The position numbers were made by a program, and so were the translations under genes. Shown here in pieces: positions 10,090-20,645 of a DNA stretch of 64,000 nucleotides. How positions within the stretch are numbered: position 1 is the first letter of the stretch; the number at the start of each line of letters is the position of its first letter. The notes beneath the pieces were generated by a model that did no database searches, had not been told where the DNA came from, and saw only the letters and a list, made by a program, of their open reading frames with translations. Origin of the DNA: Hofstenia miamia (taxonomy: Eukaryota > Xenacoelomorpha > Acoela); NCBI GenBank assembly GCA_004352715.1, contig SCFE01000008.1:2697462-2761461 (forward strand). The letters are read 5' to 3'.

Positions 10090-11628
10090 TTATCTAGAAA
10101 CTAACTCAAAAGTAGTCTGTGTTTCGTTAACGGATTTGTCCAACCATTTTTTACAGGGGAAAGTTGTCTTCTCCTTAGTACGCAAGTTCACAACTTCAAT
10201 CTTATCCAGGAACCATGCCGCACCGGCACCTGAATGGTCCATTTCTACGATAGCTTTATACAATTTCCCAAGATCTAGAAATTCAAAATAGAAAAGATCT
10301 CGCTGACCCTGTTCGAATTTATTAGTAAAAAGCAGTGATTTTGCTAACTTCTGTTTGTTTGTAGTACCTTTGGAACCACAAAGAGTGAGACTCACATTCG
10401 CATCTGTTCCAGCCCCAAAGACGTCTCCGGTGTACACATTTACTTCATATTTAGTAGGAACTAGCTTCTGATTGAATGTTCCATCTTTTACATCTGTGCA
10501 TTTAAAATATGAAGCTTGCTCGACGCTGGTAGTCGGTTGCAAAGGCTTGTTAATCAAAAATGAAAATGTATCACCGTTAAGTTTGTTAGTGACCTTTACG
10601 TCATAACAAAACCAACTGCTATTAGCACGCGATGTAGAATTTCTTGATGTCTCATGCCCCAAATAAATGCCATCGATTTTTGCAAAGTTTTTTGCTTTTA
10701 AATTAAATTTGTTTGTGCTTCCACGTGAAAAGAACTTTTCTCTATTTTGAACATTATTAATCTGCAAACTTTGTGAGCGATTTTTTCCACAACAAAGAAT
10801 TAGAAACACATTACCATGTATACCAGCATCTCTTTTATCTACAGTGGTTATAACTACTTCATACTCCGTGGATTCAGCACTTGATATGTGTTGGTGCATA
10901 TTAGAGCAGGCGACTTCTCGCATTACCTGCTTGTCATCTTTGGTTGACGAAAGCCATTTATTAACTGGAAAACAAAATAGCTTAGAGTTTTGTTTTACCA
11001 CTACCTCTTTTAAGTGCCAAGAAGCATTAAATAATGCATCATCATGCCATATTCTTAATTTGTAAAGAACTCCCAGATCCAGGATTTTATTGAATTTAAA
11101 GACATCTGTATGACCAGATTCAAATTTGTTGGTATAGGTTTCAGATTTCTTTAACTTCAGTGTATTTGAGTCTCCATTCTCGCCAAACAGTATGCAGAAT
11201 ACATTTGCATCAGTTCCAGAGCCACTGAAATCACTAGTGATGACATCAATCTCATAGCTGACATAAGTTACAACCAATTGATCATTAATTTGAGCAGGAA
11301 GATCAATCCAATCTTTGTCCTTTTTGCCAACACCTAACCACTCTTCACAATGAAATTTGTAGGCTTTTTTCGAAGTGAGATTGAGAAGAGAAATGCTTGT
11401 AAGAAACCATGCAGTGCGATGTCCATTTCGCTGAAGGGTTACTCTCAGTTTCCTAAGAGGTTCTACATCTTCGATTTCCATACAAAATTTGTTGATATTT
11501 CCACGCTCAAATTGAACCTCACACTTTTCAAATAGATGAACCAAACTGGTACCACCTAGGCCAAACAATTGTATAAATATTTGGCAATCCGTTCCAGCAT
11601 GTTCGACATCTCCAGTGGTTACTTCAAC
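10090..11628 (-). CDS. LOXHD1: LOXHD1-like last exon 19: PLAT 12 to 15 and stop codon
   Basis: Residues 1497-2008 and TAA at 10090-10092. Four PLAT domains lie on one uninterrupted exon, starting at VEVTTGDVEHAGTD, YEIDVITSDFSGSGTDANVF, YEVVITTVDKRDAGIHGNVF and YEVNVYTGDVFGAGTDANVS. The third is the most diverged: it has a short Ser/Asn-rich loop in place of the His-Asp-Gly turn and ends FLINKPLQP rather than F-x-C-x-x-W-L. The last is canonical and ends FPCKKWLDKS, 16 residues before the C-terminus. The acceptor TTATTTAG at 11629 matches GTT in phase 0. Confidence 0.93.
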   Translation of the reverse strand, partial: VEVTTGDVEHAGTDCQIFIQLFGLGGTSLVHLFEKCEVQFERGNINKFCMEIEDVEPLRKLRVTLQRNGHRTAWFLTSISLLNLTSKKAYKFHCEEWLGVGKKDKDWIDLPAQINDQLVVTYVSYEIDVITSDFSGSGTDANVFCILFGENGDSNTLKLKKSETYTNKFESGHTDVFKFNKILDLGVLYKLRIWHDDALFNASWHLKEVVVKQNSKLFCFPVNKWLSSTKDDKQVMREVACSNMHQHISSAESTEYEVVITTVDKRDAGIHGNVFLILCCGKNRSQSLQINNVQNREKFFSRGSTNKFNLKAKNFAKIDGIYLGHETSRNSTSRANSSWFCYDVKVTNKLNGDTFSFLINKPLQPTTSVEQASYFKCTDVKDGTFNQKLVPTKYEVNVYTGDVFGAGTDANVSLTLCGSKGTTNKQKLAKSLLFTNKFEQGQRDLFYFEFLDLGKLYKAIVEMDHSGAGAAWFLDKIEVVNLRTKEKTTFPCKKWLDKSVNETQTTFELVSR

Positions 11629-12636
11629 CTAAATAATTACTGTTGTCATTTGCAAAGAAATATTAATATAACAAACTTAAGACCAAATAAAATATGTTGG
11701 TTGTCTAGGAAAGAATTCAAATTTGATAAGAAATCAAAGTTTAAATGAGATAAAGAATGGGAGATATTACAAGAAAATATCTAAATTTTCATTTGATTAA
11801 AATTACTGTAAATTTAAATTGAGGTTCATTGAAAAAACTACCAATAACTGTCTAATTAAGAACTATAATATAATTCATGAGGTAGATTTTGATTGTAAAA
11901 AATGAAAAAAACAAACGAAATAGTTCTAAGAAAACTCTTTTTTTATTCAACTTTGTAGATCATCTATACACCTACAATAATGGAGTCGATTTTGTTTTGA
12001 TTCTATACACTCTTTTGCATTAGGTGTTACCATGCTTTGAATGTGCTTATGATATTAAATGGTTAATTAAGAAGTGTCGTATGCTAAAATTGTGAATAAA
12101 AATCAATTTTACCAATGAATGATGATCACATTTATTACATATTTCGTTCCTAAAATATTAAAAACACAACATATGGTTTGCTTAAAGTTGACTGATTTAT
12201 TAAATATCTAATACAGCCCATTGAAATTACCGTGCATAACATGGGCAATTTCCTAGTTGGATATAAAAATAATATTTGAAAAACTACGTATTTGTGAAAG
12301 TCACCTTAGGCCTGTCATGAGCTTACAAACAATATAAATAAATGCAAAAATGAGTACTTGCAAAAGCATAATTGATTTTCTATGTAACAATGACCAAAAA
12401 TTCAATTTGCGCATCACATCTTATCTAAGATTCATGGGTCAAGAACGAAACTTCTTAAAGTTTAAAAAATAACTTTTTGTAAGAAATGGAAGAAAGGTGG
12501 CAACTGAGAACCCTTCTTAACATCATAATATTGGTGTAGGTTATTATTATAAAAGCCTTTATACCTAATATAAATAAATCGGATTAGAGAATAACATGTA
12601 AAAAGAAATAATTCGACATTGTTTGTTAAATCATGC
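11629..12636 (-). other. Intron 18 of the LOXHD1-like gene (GC-AG)
   Basis: 1008 bases, AT-rich, no mobile element recognised. Starts with GC and ends with AG on the gene strand. Confidence 0.7.
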
Positions 12637-12913
12637 CTCATAGCGGGACTTTGGTTTGTAAGTCGCTGTTTGAGCATCAGCAATGGAAATACTACGAGTG
12701 AGAAGTCCATCGTCTTTATCCTTTGAAAACCACCTCTCACAAACAAACAAGTAATTTCTTCCACTCAAAGGCTGATCGATTTCAACCTCTTCTAAGAACC
12801 AAGCCTGCTCTTTCAATACTCCATCACTCGATATTTCTATTCTTTCTATCTCTCCAACATCAGGCGCATCGATAGAAAACGTCTCCACAGAACGTGGTCG
12901 AAATTGCTTTGTT
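12637..12913 (-). CDS. LOXHD1: LOXHD1-like exon 18: rest of PLAT 11, GC donor
   Basis: Residues about 1404-1496. It reads FRPRSVETFSIDAPDVGEIE, then EQAWFLEEVEIDQP and FVCERWFSKDKDDGLLTRSI, ending with a Tyr-Glu pair that opens PLAT 12. Two acceptors 12 nt apart (12913 and 12925) keep the same phase. The inner one gives the same spacing as PLAT 10 and is preferred. The exon must end at 12637 to fit exon 19, and the next bases are GCATGA: a GC donor. Reading on would give Ala and a TGA stop at once. Confidence 0.82.
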
Positions 12914-13417
12914 CTAAGCATAAATCTGTAATATCAATACATGACAGGGTTGAACAAAAATTAAAAAATTGTTTGGTTAACAATCAGTTTGCATATAGAA
13001 TGTGATGTTCTAAATATTAATGCTATGCTTATTTTAAATTGTATATTTAGATAGGGTGGGAGGGCACAAAATATTCTAAGATGGTAACATTACCTACAAT
13101 TTGAAAATGTTAAACTCTACCATTTCCTAATTGAGAAATCAGGTAGACGTACGGCCACTAGCACATCGGATTAAATAGTGAAAGACTATACGAGTAGTAA
13201 ATGGAAAAAGCATGTTGCTTCTTCTACTCCATCATAGAGATATGTGATTTAACTAAAAAATTTTTTCTGTTTTGGAAATATGATTTTAAACATTTGCATT
13301 TTCAAAACATCACAATAAGTAATATGTATTTCTTATGTGGCTTGCAAATCTTAATACGTATTGATTGTAATAAATAAACAGCTTTTGTGTATAATAGTGG
13401 GTATTTGGAATGTGTAC
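12914..13417 (-). other. Intron 17
   Basis: 504 bases, GT-AG. Nothing recognisable apart from an alternative acceptor at 12926-12927. Confidence 0.75.
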
Positions 13418-13641
13418 TTGTCTAGAAATCTCAAGGGCAGTCGTTTGGTAGAAGCTCCCTCTTTGCCGAAAACTGTGATTGAAATATTGGCATTGGTTCC
13501 CATTTCCTTTTCTTTGCCAGTAACTAGTTTGATGACATATGGAACAGTTGGTACATCGAAGGTTGGCATCCCAATTTTCCGAGTTCTACTAAGAGATGGG
13601 TCCTTCTCCATTCCCACCACTTTCCCATCCAAAGTTGTAAT
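13418..13641 (-). CDS. LOXHD1: LOXHD1-like exon 17: linker and start of PLAT 11
   Basis: Residues 1330-1404. A linker of about 35 residues (with DPSLSRTRKIGMPTFDVP) leads into PLAT 11: YVIKLVTGKEKEMGTNANIS and ITVFGKEGASTKR. The donor is GTACAC after GACAA, leaving phase 2. The phase is set by the match to exon 18 and by the equal spacing between the Arg-Leu strand and the Phe-Arg motif in PLAT 10. 224 nt. Confidence 0.85.
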
Positions 13642-14589
13642 CTAAGAATTGAACTGTGCATGAAGAAATTAAAGAGTTATGTACTGAAATATATTTAAAC
13701 CATTAGATAGATTAGAAACTTTATTATATGCGAGACTGGGTTTTCTTTAAAATTTAGGTTTTAGTAATCCTAACTTCCTTGAATGATTCCAGCAAGCATC
13801 ACAAATCACTATAACAAAGACTATCTTCTATTGTTTCAAAAATCTCGAACATCACTATCCAATAGGGATGCAATTGGCACTGCTAAATGCGTGCCAATTG
13901 ATTGAACATATCTTAAACCACGGAATAATCCTCCGTTATTAAGTAAGATTTACTTTGCAACTTTCGCAAATATTAAATAAAATGTTTGTTTAGGTTTGAG
14001 AAAAAAATGCTTTCATACTTAACAGGATATATTCAAGTTCAGGCTGATGATGAGAAAAGCTTAAAAAATACAGTTTTGGAAATGTATAAACAAATTTGTT
14101 TAAAATTTATGAGGAATGCATGCTATACAAAATAAGTTATTATTAACCTAAAATCAAAGCTACGGCTTTAGTTCGAGTTGGATTGGCTGGGCTATTCATT
14201 GGTCATGAGTGGGTTCAGTGTTATTGAGGAATTGATCGTGCACAGGAAAACTTATTTCACAGAGATAAGTGGCTTTCGTTTGGGTTTTAATGATTTCGCA
14301 TACTTTCACTTTGTTGCACAATTATTTACAATTTTAATTAAATTTCACGAAATTAAAACAATTCAAAGTATGATATTAGCAATTACTTCAATTTAGTTTT
14401 CTCACGTCTTTGACAAACGATCATATCATATTTGGGCGCATGCTATGTGAGATACTAAAATTCCACAATGTTCTTTGGCGCAATCTGTTTTTCTTATAGA
14501 GCTTGACAGAATAATTTTAAAATAGTATTCGCTAAAAATTTTTAATAAATATATCTATTTTATATATTTGGTGTCTTAGCGTTAATTAC
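13642..14589 (-). other. Intron 16
   Basis: 948 bases, GT-AG. The 72-codon plus-strand frame at 14178 has no recognisable features. Nothing else seen. Confidence 0.75.
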
Positions 14590-14994
14590 CTGAGCACCTT
14601 CATTGTAGTTCTTAGCGAAGAGCATTCTTTCGATTTTTTTGTCATCATGCTTCTTGCTAAGCCATCGCTCACAATAAAAAACAGTTGTTTCATCTCCATC
14701 AGAAACTTCAATTTTGTTGAGGTACCAGGCCGCTCCGAACACTCCTCCGTTATCATGACGAATGAGACATTTGATTAACAATCCGAGATTAGCAGCAGTA
14801 ATGCAAAACTCATCAACATCGTTACGCTCAAATTTATTAATGTTCGTGTTCGAATGCTTCAACTGCCGTTCGCCTGAGTCACCTCTTTCCCCATAAAGAG
14901 TAAGGAAAACATTGGCATCAGTGCCAGCACCTGTCATATCACCTGTAAAAACACGGACAAGGTAGTCCTTCTTTTCGAGTGATTCATGTTTGAC
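14590..14994 (-). CDS. LOXHD1: LOXHD1-like exon 16: complete PLAT 10
   Basis: Residues 1195-1329; a whole PLAT domain on one exon. It shows every hallmark: YLVRVFTGDMTGAGTDANVF, LTLYGERGDSGERQL, INKFERNDVDEF, CLIRHDNGGVFGAAWYLNKI and YCERWLSKKHDDKKIERM. Donor GTAATT, acceptor CTTTAG, phase 0 both ends, 405 nt. It is the closest to a consensus PLAT domain in the window and a good reference for judging the others. Confidence 0.93.
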
Positions 14995-16087
14995 CTAAAG
15001 TAATATTTATTACGTAACAATGAATAAACCTTCTAAATTACTAAGGTAACATCACCAAAACATTGAATAGCAATGCATGCATTTCGAAGCAAACTTCGAG
15101 AAACACCGAAAACTTCATTATGTTTTTAGAATTTCTTAACCAAAAATGAAGGACGCTAAAATACAAATGGAAATACCTAAGTGACATGAAAAATATAGAA
15201 AAAAGTAACTGATTTTTAAAGAAACATAGTTTATTCACATAGTGGTCAAAAGCCTATATTTTTGTACTTTTTATAGTTACCATTCGCGCCTTTTCTCATT
15301 ACACCTATGATTCTAACACACAAAGTTGACAAGACACCAGCATGCCCACCCTGCACCTGTTTATCGTCAAATGCCTTGTGCCCATCCCCACCCATCCGGT
15401 GGATTGGATCGCAATATCCATTGGTTAATAAGTAAACGAAAAAATAATAAGAACTAATTCTATAAAAGTCTTATATAATCTTGTTTTTGCGAGAAAGTTC
15501 TTAAGGCACCAATAAAATTTCTTACTTTAATCAAGGAACATTTACAAAGATTATAACTTTGTACGGTACTGGAAATTTTAAATATTCGTTGCTGCTCAGC
15601 ATGAAGAGTTTCTTAGAACTTTTTAATTCAATTTTAAATCAAAAGATACAAAGCGTAACAATTAAATTTACTTAATCATTTTAAATAGATTTATACACTG
15701 CTACTGTATTGTCTTGCATTAGACTGTTCTATTGCAGACTATGGAGGAAATTTTTAAAAATGTATTTAAAGAAAATTATAACCATCCTAACATCCTTATT
15801 TATACTCAAATTATGCGATCCTCCCTCACGGGACATTATTGGGCGTGCGCTGGCATAATATATGCCTGTTGACTTAGCTGAACACCCGCCCAGTCACTTT
15901 AATGACCGCTGACTGTCGGCACTTTCGCCCATAGGACCATGCCCGTAAAACATTTGTACTTCCACAGAATACAGAGCATTTTGGGAGTTAGTAAATTACT
16001 ATATATATATNTTTCGCCCATAGGACCATGCCCGTAAAACATTTGTACTTCCACAGAATACAGAGCATTTTGGGAGTTAGTAAATTA

Positions 16088-16124
<37 letters not shown>

Positions 16125-16174
16125 CTAACTATGTTTAAAAGTTTGTGATGAAGAAGAGAACTAAAGAAAAATAC
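14995..16174 (-). other. Intron 15, with duplicated segment and TA repeat
   Basis: 1180 bases. A GC-richer patch near 15290-15420 is unexplained. An 88-base segment is duplicated around an N at 16011. A TA microsatellite lies at about 16090-16122. Confidence 0.75.
15923..16089. repeat. Direct duplication of an 88-base segment around a single N
   Basis: 15923-16010 (starting TTTCGCCCATAGGACC) is repeated identically from 16012 and ends in a TA repeat. The lone N between the copies suggests an unmerged contig overlap at a microsatellite. Confidence 0.85.
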
Positions 16175-16456
16175 CTTTTGACGAACAATACCAGTCGTAG
16201 CGTCAACTTTTTCCTGAATTACATCTTCAGGAAGAAGTTCTCGAATTATGGAACGATCACCTTCACTTCGGGCCAGCCATTGGCCGCATTCAAATGTAAA
16301 TGTGCGCGATGTCTTCATAGATGCGAGTTTTCTAATAACGACTTGCTCCAAATGCCAACCAGAACCCATTCCTGTTCCGTCGTGTCCAATGCGTAGTTTT
16401 GTGATCATTTCTCCTACATCCGCAAGCTCTAATATGAAGTGATCTCTACTTCCCGC
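16175..16456 (-). CDS. LOXHD1: LOXHD1-like exon 15: rest of PLAT 9
   Basis: Residues 1101-1194. It continues with HFILELADVGEMITKLRIGH, DGTGMGSGWHLEQVVI, and FECGQWLARSEGDRSIIREL, completing PLAT 9, then a linker ending in Arg-Gln-Lys. Donor GTATTT, acceptor GTTTAG. Phase 0 both ends, 282 nt. The intron downstream begins within 90 bases of a TA microsatellite. Confidence 0.9.
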
Positions 16457-18853
16457 CTAAACTAGTGTGCAATTAAACCAAATAAAATTATTGAAATAAA
16501 ATACTTTTTAACAGCAGTTTTCATTCTTAGAAAATCTTGGTGCTAAGAAAACACTTATTTAAAAAAATATTTTGTATTATTTGTAGTTTTAGGATAAATG
16601 CACGGTATGCTTGCTTTGATTTCATGTCTGAACTTATTTGTTTGAACTGTATATTCGACTTGATTGCAACACCCATCTATGAATAGCATTTTGTGTTATT
16701 GAGTGCATAAAATTTGTTGGAAAACTTCGGTTTTGCTAATGGAAAAGGTAACTTAATCAAAATTCTTAAATATAGGTCCAAACAAAAAACCGTTGTGATC
16801 GGAAATCGCTAGGAATATTTCTTCTTTCTTTCATGTTCTAAAATCGCATTCGGCACCGCAATCGAAGACTTTTCGCACGACATGCCTTCATGGGTTTGGA
16901 TGGTTTATCTACATCAAGTGAAGCTGTTGAGGTGTTGTTGCGACAATGGGCTGGGCTTTCGACCCCCTGAAAAAGATTCCTGAACATGAGCTGATGTGAG
17001 TTGATGAAACTGTTAGCAGAGGATTTTAATAATTGAATAACTGATAAGAAGTGATAAAAAGGGTGATTTCATCCAGAAACGTATGAATACTTACATTATT
17101 GAATTAGGGGAAAAGATAAGGCTAGTAAGTGTTTATGAAATGTAACATCAATCCCATTGCAACATAATTGATGGGTTAAGTGGATATGCACTTATTAAAC
17201 TAATCAACGAGCCAAGCTTCCAACGAGCCAAACCGTGCTTGAGCACAGCAATGGATATACAACGAGCCCAAAACGAGCCTTCTTTAAGCAAAGTAATTTT
17301 ATAATTCTGATTGTTGATTTGATTTTGCAGATCTTTCTTATTTTTTCATTCAGTATGACTTTCTTATAATATTATTTAAAAAATGTATATTAAATAAAAG
17401 GGATTAGCTATGTACATGTAAAAAATTCTTTGACCGCAATATTTTAAAAAAATATCGAGTTAAAATGAGCCTCATTGAAAGACTTTATGTGGCGAGCAGA
17501 GCCGAACTTACTCAAAACTGGAAATTTCAGATCGTTGACAAGTCTGACACGTATTAATCAATGCGCGATGCAAATTATCCAATCAAAGGCGCATCACAGT
17601 GCTTCTTGACCTCAATGAAACAAAGGACGGTGTCAAAGCGAATCATTTGGAATAATTTGGGGGTAAGCCGGACCTGGGCGGAATTATGAATTTGGTTGGG
17701 CATTTTCCTCGTTTTGTAATAAAATCAATAAACGATCGCAATCTTGTTTGAAAATTTGAAAAGGAAATGCATTTTAAAATAAAATTAACAAACGATTTTT
17801 AAAAAACACACAAATCATGTTTTAATAAAACAAATACAAAATCTAAAAAATTAGTTGAGATTCTGCATAATCACATGTGAATAAGAATAAAATAAACCAG
17901 TTGTTTAAACAGTTATAAAGAATAGCTCCAACAGAAAACTTTCATTACAGAAACCTATTATTTTTATATTTCGAATGCATTTGTATAATAAAAATTATTG
18001 AACAAATTTTCAATTCATTATATACAAAAACAAATTGAAAAATGCGAGTTTTAAATAAAGAAGCAGTTCATGCCTAAAAATCTTTTACACAAAAACCAAC
18101 TCAATTTTTCTTTTGTAAAAAATCGTGTGGAATGTTCATTTTCTAAAAGGTTGGTAAGTATACAAAAGCACTTTTTCAATTTCTGACGCCCTCGTACGCA
18201 TAAACCATTTTAACATCATTTAAACAACATTCAATTAAATGCAACCAATTTGATTTTAGGGGAAAATGTGTGCAACATACAGTGTTGATGTTCAGCCCAA
18301 TCAACTATTTGAAAATAATGTATATTCATGCATTTAATTGTATAACAATGAAAACTATGATCTCTAGGTTGCATATGAAAGAATAATGGCTTGTTGTATT
18401 AAAATTTCACGAAGTTCATGTAATAATATATTATGCACGCACGACACCTTAAAACTGGAAATTGCAAAATGACATTGAGTACATCTAGTAGATAAAATTA
18501 TTTTCTTTCACTTTGTATTATTTAGCTTCAACAAGATTTTTTCAAATGGATATTACATGGATTTAGAAAAACTTAGGGCGTCCACGCCCTTCTTAACTAA
18601 AATTGCTGGATCCGCCCTTGTTCAATGTGCTTCATTGAGAATCCAGTAGTAAATAATAAAGGTTTGTTTGCCTGCATGAATATTTCCTACAATCAATCTC
18701 TACAAGAAATTTGGCAAAATTTGCAATAGGTTGTATGATTGTCATGGTTTAAACAACTGAAAGTTGCAAAATTGCCACAAATTTAGAAATTCAAAAACGT
18801 TCGTGTTAGTTAATATTTAAAAAATAATCTAATTAAAGAAAATATAGGTATAC
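16457..18853 (-). other. Intron 14
   Basis: 2397 bases. The word AACGAGCC recurs four times in 17206-17280. A segment near 18570-18625 (GGGCGTCCACGCCC, then CTGGATCCGCCCTTG) resembles a hAT terminus, but a matching left end was not confirmed. No coding sequence was recognised. Confidence 0.6.
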
Positions 18854-19066
18854 CTCAAAATACGACTTTCTGCGTTGTGTGCTTGGGACTAATGACATCT
18901 GGCCAGTGCTTCCCATTACACCGTAAAGTTCAATGAAGACATCTGCATCAGTACCAGCGTTTGGTCGATTGGATGTTACTACAGTGATGTCGTACGGAAC
19001 CATTTTGGGAAAGAGTTCTGTAAGAGTAGCTAGAGGAAGCAACTCTCTCTCTATTGCACCATCCTC
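18854..19066 (-). CDS. LOXHD1: LOXHD1-like exon 14: end of PLAT 8 and start of PLAT 9
   Basis: Residues 1030-1100. It begins EDGAIERELLP, the acidic tail that closes PLAT domains, and then opens PLAT 9 with YDITVVTSNRPNAGTDADVF and IELYGVMGSTG. Donor GTATAC directly after a Glu codon, acceptor CTTTAG. Phase 0 both ends, 213 nt. Confidence 0.9.
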
Positions 19067-19755
19067 CTAAAGTATGAGTGTCGACTACATGCGTTTGAAA
19101 AAGAGAAAATAATTGAAATTGTTTTCAATATACATTAGCATCGTCTAGCATTTAAAATATCAGAAAAAATGATTTTTCAGTAGTGCCTTTTCTGAAATGT
19201 TGTGGAGACTAATAAATATCCATGCATTAGCAACTAAACGTTTAGAACAAATTCTAAAGGTTAAAGCGTCATTATCCGTAATCTTAACATTTATAGTTAT
19301 ATAACAACACTTGAGTGTTTCAGTGTTCTTAAAGTAGGAAAAATTAAGGGCAAGTTCGGTTGGCAGAGTTTTGCTCCAATATTAATTCATGAAATTTATA
19401 CATGTAATGTTTTTGCTTACTTTGTGAGATAATTGCTAGAGATTTAACCTCGTTTATGAAATACAGTATCTTTGGACATATATTTAAAATTATTTGTATA
19501 TTTAATTTGTATTTTTCTTATTTTATATATTCAAAATTTTGTAAATATACTGATATAATGTATATCCTGCATATTGTAACTACAATTTAACACATATATT
19601 GTATAAACTGCGATTTTTTTGACATGGTAGAGAATGTATCTGTCAAGAGTAGAAAGAAATTTAAACCACCGACCTATATCCCGGTGTTAACTTACTTTTA
19701 TACTTCAAAAACATATTTTGGACATTAATTGACTAGAAACGATATTTGTAATATA

Positions 19756-20100
19756 CAGTCAAACCTCGGTTTTCGAATATAATCCGTTCGAGAAGGCTGT
19801 TCGACAAATGATTTGTTCGAAAACCGAAACAATTTTTCTTTGGACCCATAATACACGATGCAAAGATGAAAAAAGTTGGAATTACGTAAATAAGAACGTC
19901 TGCTCGGAATGAACTTTGATCGTAAATGCGCTATGGAGGAAACGTCCTTAGCGTACGAGTTCTCTCGGCTCGCAAGTATTATCTCTGATAATTGATGCGA
20001 GTCCTGTCTTTATAAGATGCGGCCGCAAAAGGGCAGCAAGTGCTTCCTGTTCCACTTCCAATTTGAGTTTTGATGAAAAACAGACAAGCAAATAGTAAAA
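19756..20100. mobile_element. Pogo/Tigger-like terminal fragment
   Basis: Begins CAGTCAAACCTCGGTTTTCG, which closely resembles the terminal repeat of Tigger/pogo elements, with an inner partly inverted TTCGAAAACCGAAAC at about 19816. No right-hand partner was found, so this is a truncated non-autonomous copy. The right boundary is a guess. Confidence 0.45.
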
Positions 20101-20645
20101 TAAATTATTCTAATTAGAATGTAGTACCTATATTTGCATATATATATATGTATATATATATGAGACAGGGAACCACAGAAGATTCATCGATACCTTTTCA
20201 CATTGTCAACACTTGGGACTTTTATCAGCAGGTTTTTTCACAAGATTGACCGGAGTTGTGCTATTATAATAAATATCTTCAAAATTGCTAATTCATGTTA
20301 ATTAATTCTACTGCAAGTCACCAGGCCGTGGCTGCAAATCCACCCTATCCTTACATGTTTTTATTGCTGTACCATAGTATTCCTGCATAATCGGCTGAAT
20401 CAACTGTTTTGTGAGGAAGGGCTTTTAGGGAAAGAGGAGTTTTATTTTTCTTGCGCTTAACTACGTTCATGCGTTAAGTCTCTATCTGATAAAACCTTTC
20501 CAATTGCTATTTCTCTGAAAAATACTAAATAAATGAAAAGCTGCGGGAAACACCAACACAATATGTAGAAAAACTAATAATAGCTTTACACATTTTGAAG
20601 GGATGCACTGTGATTTAAAGAGCAACCCATTGCCCCTTACATATA

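Noticed and set aside
13361-13645. 94-codon plus-strand frame
   Set aside because: It is the antisense of LOXHD1-like exon 17, which has splice borders and PLAT motifs.
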